From assembly GCA_021734505.1 (NCBI GenBank), contig JAIPIT010000011.1:1-37162 (forward strand): a stretch of 37,162 bases of DNA, written 5' to 3'. Both the position numbers and the translations under genes were made by a program. How positions within the stretch are numbered: position 1 is the first letter of the stretch; each line of letters opens with the position of its first letter. The notes under the pieces were generated by a model. The model was not told the origin of the DNA. It saw only the letters and a list, made by a program, of their open reading frames with translations, and did no database searches. Below, in pieces: positions 1-8,166 of this stretch. This DNA comes from Fidelibacterota bacterium (lineage in GTDB: Bacteria; Fidelibacterota; Fidelibacteria; Fidelibacterales; Fidelibacteraceae).

Positions 1-975
1 CAATTTACTGGTTAATGCAAGCTGACCCGCGATCCGGGAATAATTCTCTTCCGGGATGCGTTTATCGCGTACGCTGTAGGCATAATTTATATTATAGTCT
101 AAGTGGTTAACTTCGCTTAATTTAAAACCGCCACCCATGTTAACTTCTTGATTATAGAAATTATATTTGAATTTGATGCGATGATTTTCTATTTCGGATT
201 TGGTAGTCACGTTAATGATACCTGACGTAAGATCACCGTATTTTGATGAAGGAATACCGCGTATGATCTCGACCGACTCAATATTGTCGGCGGGTATTTG
301 ACGCATATCAAGACCAGAATTTTCAGTGGTTAATTGAGCTCCATTCGATAATGTTGTTTTAGTATCAATTTGAAGATTGGCATTATTAGATAAGGGGATA
401 TCGTCAACGCGGATCTGTGCACTGAAGAATTCGTTATCGCGGGAGTCGCCGTCGGCTTCGGAGCCACCTGTTGAAGTATTGGCACGGATACCAGTTTGTT
501 TTTTCTCAGACATTCCAGGATTCTCAAAACGGATACCCGGAGTCAGTTGCATCACGTCACTGAGATTCGATGCTTGTAAATGCTCAATTTCACCACTTGA
601 AATGCGCGTTTTCGTTTCGGCGTCCGTAGGTAATAATTCCCTGTCAGCCTGTACTACAATACCGCCGATCTCGAAGTATTCCAGGATCATGGTATAGTTT
701 TTCTCGAGTATTTTACCGCTCTCCAAAACGATCTTTTCTTCTATTGTTTTATAGCCCATAAATGAAATATTGACCGTGTAGGATCCTGAAGGAACTTTTA
801 AATTAAAGTATCCGTCTTTATCCGTAGCGATACCTTGCAAGGTCTCTTTAAGTATAATATTTGTTCCAACCAAGGGCTGTTTGTTCTCGTCGAACACATA
901 ACCCTTGAAGGTCGCAGGCTCTGCTGCAAGCAAGAGAGTGCATATTGTGAGTAGTAAGCATGCTTTTTTTATCAT
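1..975 (-). CDS. TonB-dependent receptor, N-terminal 325 residues (runs off the left edge)
   Basis: The reading frame is open from an ATG at 975 to base 1, so the C-terminal barrel lies outside the window. It begins with a signal peptide (MIKKACLLLTICTLLLAAEP). A carboxypeptidase-regulatory-like domain follows at about residues 22-100 (GYVFDENKQPLVGTN, DKDGYFNLKVPSGSY). A plug domain at about 120-265 shows GEIEHLQASNLSDVMQLTPG and PADNIESVEIIRGIPSSKYG. The role would be outer-membrane uptake of a large or scarce ligand, energised by TonB; nothing here shows the ligand. It is a paralogue of the complete receptor at 4340-7039: both share HLQASNL-DV--L-PG and ADNI-SVE-I-GI-S--YG. An inverted-repeat element separates it from the next minus-strand operon, so it is probably transcribed separately. 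Confidence 0.9.
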   Translation of the reverse strand, partial: MIKKACLLLTICTLLLAAEPATFKGYVFDENKQPLVGTNIILKETLQGIATDKDGYFNLKVPSGSYTVNISFMGYKTIEEKIVLESGKILEKNYTMILEYFEIGGIVVQADRELLPTDAETKTRISSGEIEHLQASNLSDVMQLTPGIRFENPGMSEKKQTGIRANTSTGGSEADGDSRDNEFFSAQIRVDDIPLSNNANLQIDTKTTLSNGAQLTTENSGLDMRQIPADNIESVEIIRGIPSSKYGDLTSGIINVTTKSEIENHRIKFKYNFYNQEVNMGGGFKLSEVNHLDYNINYAYSVRDKRIPEENYSRIAGQLALTSKL

Positions 976-1134
976 ATATAAAACCTCTGTTATCAAGAAG
1001 ATAATAATAGCACATATTTTGTTAAAAATCAAATGAATGTGTGAATTTAATGATGAATAATTGGGGGAAATTGTTAAGAAATTGTAAATCGTAAGACGTA
1101 AGACGTGAAAAGGCTGAGAAGATGAGAGAAGGAG

Positions 1135-1259
1135 AACTGTCATCCTAAATCCCGATGTGTCGGGATGAAGGATCTATTCTTAATTCGGACTTTTGTAACA
1201 TGAATAGATCTTTCGACTGCGTTCCGATTTATATCGGAACTTCGCTCAAGATGACAGTT
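1135..1259. repeat. Cloverleaf-like inverted-repeat element (MITE/REP-like)
   Basis: The outer arms AACTGTCATC (1135-1144) and GATGACAGTT (1250-1259) are exact reverse complements. Inside are a hairpin ATCCCGA/TCGGGAT (1149-1155, 1160-1166), a central stem GATCTATTC/GAATAGATC (1171-1179, 1202-1210) and a hairpin GTTCCGAT/ATCGGAAC (1221-1228, 1233-1240). Together these fold as a three-armed structure on either strand. It resembles the GTCATCC...GGATGAC palindromic repeats scattered in many FCB-group and candidate-phylum genomes. Short open frames through it are not genes. Confidence 0.8.
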
Positions 1260-1304
1260 TTTTCTTTGCCTCTCCGTGCTCAGCGCCCAGCGCTCAGTGC
1301 ATAT

Positions 1305-1336
1305 AAAAAATGCCCCGACGTTTCCATCAGGGCATT
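1305..1336 (-). terminator. Rho-independent terminator of the ABC/DUF4857 operon
   Basis: Read on the minus strand, TGCCCTGA pairs with TCGGGGCA around a short loop, with one wobble pair, and is followed by a run of T. It lies about 40 bp after the stop codon of the last gene of the minus-strand operon. Confidence 0.75.
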
Positions 1337-1372
1337 ACATTATTTGAAATGTTATTCAGATTTAATGGTTTT

Positions 1373-2605
1373 TTAATCTTCCGGTTTGATCAACAATACT
1401 CCGATCAATCCGAAAACACCGGTAAAAAGGACAACAACATAATCGAACCAGGGACGTTTGCGAGAGAACAGCAGTAAAGCAAGCAGAGATACCGCTATAC
1501 CTATCAAACCATGCCACCAGAAGATATCCATCTGAAGTTTGACATACTGCATTGGGTCATAAGTGCTTAACTCAAAAGGAAAGAGAAAGCTTTTTACAAT
1601 AGGTGCAGGACGTTTATCATAGGGCGTCCAGGTTTCAACATGTTCCGCAATTTTTTTAAAATCATTGTTCAGAATGATCAATTGACTAAAACCATCTCCG
1701 GAGATATTAATATGTTTATCGACAGGATAAATATAGAAACGGATCGTCATTTCATTAGCAACATAATCATATTTTGCATTATTACCGCCGGTTGGGATCT
1801 GACGAAGTTTATAATCATCGTAAGTGATCAAATACAGGTCATTATCTTCAGTTAATATCCATCCGTAGAACTCTTTTCGCATATTTTCGCTTATGAAAAT
1901 CTGTCGTACTTTAAGTTTTGTATCTATTCCCGTATTAACGCAAACCGGCTCATCTTTGATCATTTTCAGATGAAATATCTTGTTTGTAGCATCTTTAATG
2001 AAGTAGCCCTCGTCAAAAGGTTTACGGTTTGTTTGGTTCGCTGCAGCCAGTTTTGCCGGGAAAGTAAATCCTGCTGCAAGCATCGCTTCCTGGAACTTGT
2101 GGGATTTTTCTTCCAGCACAGAATTTGAAGCCGGATCAAGGAACTCAATCGTATTGCTTATCCGGAATATATCGTCCGGGATCTGTAATGACGCATAATC
2201 TCCTTCGGCCTCGAACATAATATTCAGTGGGACGGTAGGGGGATCTATATCTTTAGGCTGGATGCGGACCATCTGAGAGTTTTGCCGGATATTCTTTGAC
2301 GTCATTTCAAAGCCCTTCAGCGTAAGGGGTAATTCACCCCATTTTTCAAGGTTCGCATAATGCATAAAAGGTAAGAGTTTGTAATATTCACGTTCGGAAT
2401 AGTTATTTCCTTTTATGTCCATGTAATCGATCTGTCCCATACCATAATATTTTGTATAGACAAATTCATCGATCACGGAAGAATAGCTCAAGCGGGGAGT
2501 ATTTTCCTTCTTATCAAAAAGCATCGAAAAGAAATCCGGCAGATAAAGCGCGGACACAATGACCATAAGAAGGATGATCGTATATCTTGATATTTTATTT
2601 AACAT
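1373..2605 (-). CDS. DUF4857-like membrane-anchored protein, 410 aa
   Basis: It has one N-terminal transmembrane segment (about residues 8-25), a long soluble, presumably periplasmic, domain and two C-terminal transmembrane segments (about 360-405, ending KRPWFDYVVVLFTGVFGLIG). The architecture and the position directly behind an ABC ATPase and a permease-like protein match the DUF4857 family of Bacteroidota, whose function is unknown to me. The soluble domain shows no catalytic motif I recognise. It is the last gene of a three-gene operon, 23 bp after the permease-like gene, and is followed by a terminator. A plausible role is the extracytoplasmic partner of the ABC transporter, but this is inference. 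The family name comes from recall of architecture and context, not from a search. Confidence 0.75.
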   Translation of the reverse strand: MLNKISRYTIILLMVIVSALYLPDFFSMLFDKKENTPRLSYSSVIDEFVYTKYYGMGQIDYMDIKGNNYSEREYYKLLPFMHYANLEKWGELPLTLKGFEMTSKNIRQNSQMVRIQPKDIDPPTVPLNIMFEAEGDYASLQIPDDIFRISNTIEFLDPASNSVLEEKSHKFQEAMLAAGFTFPAKLAAANQTNRKPFDEGYFIKDATNKIFHLKMIKDEPVCVNTGIDTKLKVRQIFISENMRKEFYGWILTEDNDLYLITYDDYKLRQIPTGGNNAKYDYVANEMTIRFYIYPVDKHINISGDGFSQLIILNNDFKKIAEHVETWTPYDKRPAPIVKSFLFPFELSTYDPMQYVKLQMDIFWWHGLIGIAVSLLALLLFSRKRPWFDYVVVLFTGVFGLIGVLLIKPED

Positions 2606-2628
2606 AACATATACCTAAGGTTTTAAAG

Positions 2629-3300
2629 TTATTTGGTTCCACGGCGAAAACGATGGCCGGCGAACATGACAGTCAGAGGCATCACCGCAACGATTAGAAT
2701 TAATGCCCAAAGATTTTGGTACTGATCATAGGTTGATGCCCGAAAGTTCAATTCGATCAATCCATAAGATATAACGGCATAAATTATTCGATAGATCCAT
2801 GAGGGTTCAAGAATGATGAAGGCAGTCATAAAATATATGGCTGATCCTCCCAAGAACCACGGAATCGTTGACATCAAAACCTTAGTGACGATTTCAGTCG
2901 GGTAGGTCATTGAAATGACCATCCAAAGACCAAAGAAAAGAAAAACGATCTCAGCTAAGAGGAACATATAGCCGAAGCCTGCCGATGAGATGAGTAATTT
3001 CTTTTCTGAGATCGGCAAATGATAAGATAAACGCATGCGCTTATTGGTCATTTCCGGTACAAATTGGATCAAAGCAAATGCCAATCCGGTTATAAGAGGA
3101 AGCACTTTTACGAAGACGATGTTTTTCAACAGAAGACTTTTACCGATCACATACATCCAGTTCTGAAAAGCGCCTTGAAATTCGACGTAATAATTGATCA
3201 TACCGATCGTGTAGGCTAGTGAAAGCACCGTTAATGCGGCGATCACGATCACTGCCCAGCGCAGTTTGATCCATTCTTTATATAATATTGCTTTTAACAT
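2629..3300 (-). CDS. ABC-2-like membrane protein (permease subunit), 223 aa
   Basis: About six hydrophobic segments span the protein, starting with AVIVIAALTVLSLAYTIGMI near residue 15 and ending with ALILIVAVMPLTVMFAGHRF. The length is typical of short ABC-2 type membrane subunits, and it has no signal peptide beyond the first transmembrane helix. A Shine-Dalgarno sequence (AAAGGTG) precedes the ATG at 3300. It starts 14 bp after the stop of the ABC ATPase, so the two should be co-expressed and form one transporter. The substrate and direction are not visible. The segment ending NKRMRLSYHLPISEKKLL looks like the conserved cytoplasmic loop seen in such permeases. Confidence 0.75.
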   Translation of the reverse strand: MLKAILYKEWIKLRWAVIVIAALTVLSLAYTIGMINYYVEFQGAFQNWMYVIGKSLLLKNIVFVKVLPLITGLAFALIQFVPEMTNKRMRLSYHLPISEKKLLISSAGFGYMFLLAEIVFLFFGLWMVISMTYPTEIVTKVLMSTIPWFLGGSAIYFMTAFIILEPSWIYRIIYAVISYGLIELNFRASTYDQYQNLWALILIVAVMPLTVMFAGHRFRRGTK

Positions 3301-3314
3301 AGTGACACCTTTGA

Positions 3315-4205
3315 TTAATACTTTCCGGTCAAGCCGATGAACGCTTCTTCAAGACTCATAGGGATCTCAGTGAGTTTCTCAATTGTAATACCCAGAGTTT
3401 TAAGATGCTTTATAACGTCGGCCTCTGATTTAAAAGAATAGAGTGTGATCTTGTCATTATAATATTCAACATTAGTGATCGTGTTATCATCTGCTTTGAT
3501 CACACCGTTAACATTGGCATTACGGAATTCAAAACGATGGAAATCTTTTTTCAATGTTGTCAATGGCATTTTCAGCAAGAGTTTTTGATAACCCATGATA
3601 ATGGTATCATCAGCGACTTTTTCCACATCCTGAATAATATGAGACGTAAGAAAGACAGTTTTATTCTTTTCACGAACATATTCCTGTAGATAGTCGATAA
3701 ATAGAGCACGATATCCGGGGTCCAGACCCATTGAGTAATCATCAAGGATCAACAATTCCGGGTCTTGAGCAAAAATAAGACCTAAAACAACCTGTGAACG
3801 CTGTCCGCAGGACATATTCTTGATCTTGTGATTATCTTTTAGGCCGAGTTTGCCCATCAGATCCCAATAGTAGTCCGCTTTCCAATTCGGAAAAAAGCGT
3901 GCATAAAAATTCTCGACCTGTTTAATGGTCATGAAATCATAAGCTAGATGACCTTCATGCAAAAGACCGATCTTTTGACGTGTTAAGGGTGAAAGTTTGT
4001 GAGATTCTTCACCGAGTACCAGGCACTGTCCGCTGGTAGGACGCAGAAAACCCATCAAAATATTGATGGTGGTGGTTTTTCCCATGCCGTTCTTGCCGAG
4101 AATACCAAAGATCCTGCCTTTTTCGACCTTTAGGTTAAGATCGTTCAAAACCAATTTGTCCCCATAATAATGGGTCAGGTTCTTACATTCAATAACGTGT
4201 TCCAT
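3315..4205 (-). CDS. ABC transporter ATP-binding protein with variant signature and Walker B motifs, 296 aa
   Basis: Walker A is GKNGMGKT (residues 37-44). The signature motif reads MSCGQ (131-135) in place of LSGGQ. Walker B is LLILDD (151-156), with Asp where the catalytic Glu normally sits and Tyr where Pro normally follows. The D-loop region (GLDPG) and the switch His189 (TSHI) are normal. The fold matches ATPases of ABC-2 type, CcmA-like exporters, with an extra C-terminal domain from about residue 215. It is first in an operon with a permease-like and a DUF4857-like protein and is divergent from the TonB-receptor operon. The Glu-to-Asp change could lower turnover but may simply be a subfamily trait. 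Confidence 0.9.
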   Translation of the reverse strand: MEHVIECKNLTHYYGDKLVLNDLNLKVEKGRIFGILGKNGMGKTTTINILMGFLRPTSGQCLVLGEESHKLSPLTRQKIGLLHEGHLAYDFMTIKQVENFYARFFPNWKADYYWDLMGKLGLKDNHKIKNMSCGQRSQVVLGLIFAQDPELLILDDYSMGLDPGYRALFIDYLQEYVREKNKTVFLTSHIIQDVEKVADDTIIMGYQKLLLKMPLTTLKKDFHRFEFRNANVNGVIKADDNTITNVEYYNDKITLYSFKSEADVIKHLKTLGITIEKLTEIPMSLEEAFIGLTGKY

Positions 4206-4279
4206 ACATGATTCCTGATTTTTTACTTAAATAACGCTGGGAATATAGGATAATTGAAGTAAAACTGCACATAAAAATA

Positions 4280-4307
4280 TTGCAATTAAGTAAATATTAT
4301 TTATAAA
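4280..4307 (+). promoter_or_regulatory. Candidate promoter of the TonB-receptor operon
   Basis: TTGCAA (4280-4285) and TATAAA (4302-4307) are separated by 16 bp in the 134-bp divergent intergenic region, about 32 bp before the ATG at 4340. The region is very AT-rich, so a chance match is possible. Confidence 0.35.
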
Positions 4308-4339
4308 TTAACAGCTTACATGAAGTAATTAAGGTAAAT

Positions 4340-7039
4340 ATGAAAAAAACACAACGATTTATCATTTGTTTCACGCTATTGTTTATGATGTTCATTGGAC
4401 AATTATCTGCCGCAACTGTACGCGGATATGTCCGTAATTATAATGGGAATTCTCCCATTATCGAGGCATTGGTAGCGATCGAACCGCAGAAAGGTACTGA
4501 ATTCAGGGCACAGACTATGACGGACCGTGATGGCTTTTTCGAATTCAAGGAAGTTCCCGAAGGCACCTACAAGATCGCCGGTATGAAGGAATGCTTTTAT
4601 TCCAACAGTCTTTTTGATTTCTATATTTCAGATGAAGGCGTATATAATGTAAAAGTAAAACTTATCGAGAATCCTAAGGGTACTGACGACATGTCGTATT
4701 GTTTCATGATCGGGGGCATAGAAGTGGAAGCTGCCGGCCGGGATATCGTTCCCGAAGAGATCGCAACTACACGTAAAATTGATGCCGGTGAGATAGACCA
4801 TCTACAGGCATCAAATCTTGGGGATGTACTAACCTTGGTTCCCGGTGTGGAAAAATCCGGACAGATGGGACTTGCGTCGCAGCAGAATGTCGGATTGAGA
4901 AAAGTCAAACGGTCTGATTCCGGTCTTTACGGTTTCGATTCCTTTGGTACATCCGTTGTTGTAGATGGAAATGAGATATCAGGAGATATGCAAGCCTCTG
5001 GATATGTGAGCGGAACAGGTGATCAGAGTGGTACGGACCTTAGAACGATACCAGCAGACAACATTAAATCCGTTGAAGTCATCACCGGTATTGCTTCGGT
5101 GGAATATGGTAATTTCACAGACGGTATCGTTAAGGTTGAAACAAAAAAAGGAAGTGTCAATCGCCGTTTCAAAGCGAAGTTCAATCCCGACACAAAAGGA
5201 TTTTCCTATAATGGTGGATATAAGTTCGGAGACGATAATACCGTTTTTGATTATCATGTAAACTATTCCTACAGTGAACGCGATCTTAGGGAGATCGGTG
5301 ATGAGTACCAGCGCATTTACGGATCTGCCAATTTAAGCAGGTCTTTTTTGGACGATAAACTTGACTCCCGTTTGGGTTTGACGTATACGCGCATTTTTGA
5401 TGATACCGAACCCAATAACGAATACCATATGCAGAATACAGATCGGGGATTTAGCACCTCAGGTAAATTGGATTTAAAATATACGACGGATAACAATGTC
5501 CGATATGAATTGTTAGCCGGATTGGATTATAAAAACGAAGATGTTGTAAAACAAAAAATGGTCACCGATCAGCTTTTTCTACCTATGGATGCCGATATAA
5601 GCAGTATAGACCAAAGTTATTGTACCATTACGCCGATCTATGATACCGTTTACGTTGCCGATAGCGATACGATCGATTATATCGATAGTTCTCTTATGGT
5701 GTATCCTTATAATGCGACCGCCACTCAAAATGGTGAAGAATGGGATGTTTCTTTTAAGCTGAAAAGAAAATCAACGGTGGAGTTGGGCAAAACGAAAAAT
5801 AACCTTCTGTTCGGCTTTGAAACCGATTATGAGAAGAATACCGGAGAAGGGGTGGTTCTTGATTCCGTTTTTAATTATTATGGAAATGAATCGACCAAAC
5901 GCTCTTACAGTTTTGACAATTTCCCTGCTAATATCAAATTTTCGATTTATGCCGAAGATAAAATATCATTCAAATTCTTCAAGAGGAAAATGGATATATT
6001 GATCGGATTACGTTACGACCTGATCAATCCCGAAAAATTCAAGATCTCTTTCGATGAGGGCTTTTCATTGTTTGATGCAAAACAGGGGGATTTCTTTAGT
6101 CCGCGTTTCAACATCAAATATCAGATCAGCGATGATTTGGCTCTGCGTATGGGTGTAGGGCAAAGTGTCAAATCCGTATCGTTGACCCAAATATACAAAG
6201 TACCTATGCATATTGCCTATTTAGATACGTCTACAAATCAAATTGCCGAAAAAATATTTTATCAGATCAACGAAAATTTGAAATCCTATGTATCTCAAAA
6301 GGCAGAAGGTTCCCTTGACTGGCGTATCAATGACCTGGTGGGCACTTCACTGACCGGGTATTATTCCCATACCAAGGACAGGCCTCAATCTGTGAACTAT
6401 CCCGATGGATATGATATTAATCCCGATACGATCAATATTCAATATATTTATTCCATCTATGAAAATGCCGGTTGGGCTGATGATTACGGAGCGGAATTGA
6501 CATTCAGGACAAAACGGATCAATGATTTAAAATATGCATTAAATGCCATATATCGTTTCAGCCGTACCGGTTCTGATGCTTCGATTTATGATTCAGACTA
6601 CCAGGCAACCTCATCCAATTGGGAATTGTGGTATCCAAAATATGTCGAATGGCAAAGTAAACTGGTTTTGGATGGACAAATATCCTATCTGAACCAACGC
6701 TTCGGGCTTTGGGTGACAATGGATGTTCAATATACGCCGTTCTACAAAAGACAAAAAATATTCAGCAGCGTCGGTGTTGAACAAACTAATGAATACGGTG
6801 ATGCCTATATAAATTATCAGGGAATGTCATATTGGTATGATGCCGAGATGTTCAACTATACCGGCCAGTGGCTAATGAACCTCCGGCTTTCCAAGTCATT
6901 GGGTAATAATGCCGAGGTGTCATTATATATTAACAATTTTTTTGATAATCGAGCTACTTATGTTAGTCCTTTTACCGGATCTCAGATCAACCTGAATTCG
7001 CCGATCTATTACGGACTTGAGATGAGCGTTCAACTATAA
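4340..7039 (+). CDS. TonB-dependent receptor, complete, 899 aa
   Basis: A signal peptide (to about residue 24, QLSAA) is followed by a carboxypeptidase-regulatory-like domain (about 27-115; TDRDGFFEFKEVPEGTY). The plug (about 140-275) contains DHLQASNLGDVLTLVPG, VVVDGNEISG and PADNIKSVEVITGIASVEYG. A long beta-barrel follows with alternating aromatic strands, ending YYGLEMSVQL. The SD is TTAAGGTA before ATG 4340. It would import a ligand across the outer membrane with TonB energy. Neighbours are a DUF4876-like lipoprotein 8 bp downstream, a barrel protein and a T9SS protein on the same strand, and an ABC operon divergently. The combination suggests a dedicated uptake or surface-assembly locus. 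The barrel region does not reveal the substrate. Confidence 0.92.
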   Translation: MKKTQRFIICFTLLFMMFIGQLSAATVRGYVRNYNGNSPIIEALVAIEPQKGTEFRAQTMTDRDGFFEFKEVPEGTYKIAGMKECFYSNSLFDFYISDEGVYNVKVKLIENPKGTDDMSYCFMIGGIEVEAAGRDIVPEEIATTRKIDAGEIDHLQASNLGDVLTLVPGVEKSGQMGLASQQNVGLRKVKRSDSGLYGFDSFGTSVVVDGNEISGDMQASGYVSGTGDQSGTDLRTIPADNIKSVEVITGIASVEYGNFTDGIVKVETKKGSVNRRFKAKFNPDTKGFSYNGGYKFGDDNTVFDYHVNYSYSERDLREIGDEYQRIYGSANLSRSFLDDKLDSRLGLTYTRIFDDTEPNNEYHMQNTDRGFSTSGKLDLKYTTDNNVRYELLAGLDYKNEDVVKQKMVTDQLFLPMDADISSIDQSYCTITPIYDTVYVADSDTIDYIDSSLMVYPYNATATQNGEEWDVSFKLKRKSTVELGKTKNNLLFGFETDYEKNTGEGVVLDSVFNYYGNESTKRSYSFDNFPANIKFSIYAEDKISFKFFKRKMDILIGLRYDLINPEKFKISFDEGFSLFDAKQGDFFSPRFNIKYQISDDLALRMGVGQSVKSVSLTQIYKVPMHIAYLDTSTNQIAEKIFYQINENLKSYVSQKAEGSLDWRINDLVGTSLTGYYSHTKDRPQSVNYPDGYDINPDTINIQYIYSIYENAGWADDYGAELTFRTKRINDLKYALNAIYRFSRTGSDASIYDSDYQATSSNWELWYPKYVEWQSKLVLDGQISYLNQRFGLWVTMDVQYTPFYKRQKIFSSVGVEQTNEYGDAYINYQGMSYWYDAEMFNYTGQWLMNLRLSKSLGNNAEVSLYINNFFDNRATYVSPFTGSQINLNSPIYYGLEMSVQL

Positions 7040-7047
7040 AGGTATGG

Positions 7048-8166
7048 ATGATGAAAACAATTAAAACATGGATCATTTCAATCGCCGTAATCCTATTCTT
7101 AGCTTCATGTTTCCTGAGTCTTGATAAGCCTGCTCAGAAAGACGGTTTAGCCAATATTGCTATCACTGTCAAAGTGGATACCAGCGACGGAATGGAATTA
7201 GCCATCAATGTTCCCGTAACACTTGAAACCTACGATTATAATATTAAGACCCTTTACGATACGACCGATTCAAACGGCAGAGTTGAATTTCGTAATATTC
7301 CTTTTGCCAGCTATATGGTAAGATCATTTATTGATATTATTTTCGAAGACGAAACAAGAAAGATCGGTGGAGCTGTCAAGGTCGATGTTTTTGCGGGTGA
7401 TGACTATGACAGTATAAAGGTAGACTCAATTCAGATGGGTTCCTATAAAGGGCTTAAAATTAACGAAATGTACAGTGCCGGTCCCATTAATAATATCTTT
7501 TATTTTTATGATCAGTTTTTTGAGTTGTATAACTACTCCGATACAACGGTATATCTTGACGGTATGGTCTTTCTGAGATTGGGTACATCGGAATTATTTG
7601 CAGATACCTTAAGAGTTACCAATATTTATCAGTTCCCGGGTACGCCTAAAACCGGGCGAGAATATCCAATGGGTCCGGGAGAATTTGTCGTACTGGCTCA
7701 AAAAGCATTCAATCATAACCTCATTGGTCCGATCAAAGGGAAAACGGTTGACCTTTCAAATGCTGATTGGGAATTCTTTAATATGATCGAACCGGGTGCT
7801 TATAATAATCCCAATGTACCCAATATTACAACAAACAATGGTCAGGTAACCCAAAAAAGTAAAGTCGATTTCATGGTAGGAGTTACCGGAGACGGTATTG
7901 CCCTATGTGACGGTACCGATTATGACCAGACCGATGGTATTGATATCAATACCGTGATCGATTGTATCGAAATCAGTAGCAGCCCAACCCATACCAAGGA
8001 AGTACCCTATTCTTTGGATGCTGATTTTGGAGGTATTGGCTTGACTAAATATTCCGGACAATCTGTAGAAAGGCTTTGGCCGGGATTTGATACGAACAAT
8101 TCAGCTATAGATTTTATTATCAGAGAAAAACCAACACCCGGATATCAATATGAATCAAACAATTAA
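7048..8166 (+). CDS. DUF4876-like outer-membrane lipoprotein, 372 aa
   Basis: A lipoprotein signal peptide ends in lipobox LASC with acylated Cys at residue 21. An N-terminal Ig/CarboxypepD-like module follows (about 35-125; NVPVTLETYDYN...TDSNGRVEFRNIPFASY). A lamin-tail-like domain comes next (about 135-370; LKINEMYSAGP, FFELYNYSDTTVYLDG, GPGEFVVLAQKA). This two-module layout, directly behind a TonB receptor and before a barrel protein, matches the DUF4876 family of Bacteroidota as I know it. It probably sits at the outer membrane as a partner of the receptor, perhaps in ligand capture. The stop lies 17 bp inside the next gene, indicating translational coupling. Biochemical function is unknown. 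Confidence 0.75.
   Translation: MMKTIKTWIISIAVILFLASCFLSLDKPAQKDGLANIAITVKVDTSDGMELAINVPVTLETYDYNIKTLYDTTDSNGRVEFRNIPFASYMVRSFIDIIFEDETRKIGGAVKVDVFAGDDYDSIKVDSIQMGSYKGLKINEMYSAGPINNIFYFYDQFFELYNYSDTTVYLDGMVFLRLGTSELFADTLRVTNIYQFPGTPKTGREYPMGPGEFVVLAQKAFNHNLIGPIKGKTVDLSNADWEFFNMIEPGAYNNPNVPNITTNNGQVTQKSKVDFMVGVTGDGIALCDGTDYDQTDGIDINTVIDCIEISSSPTHTKEVPYSLDADFGGIGLTKYSGQSVERLWPGFDTNNSAIDFIIREKPTPGYQYESNN

Larger units (their letters stand above)
976..1372. other. Gene-free interval between two minus-strand units
   Basis: This 397-bp interval holds the upstream region of the partial TonB receptor, short GTAAGAC direct repeats near 1090-1105, the cloverleaf-like inverted repeat (1135-1259) and the terminator of the ABC/DUF4857 operon (1305-1336). 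I see no credible coding region in it. Confidence 0.7.

Noticed and set aside
1155-1376. 73-residue open frame on the plus strand
   Set aside because: It runs through the inverted-repeat element and a terminator and has no SD or recognisable protein.
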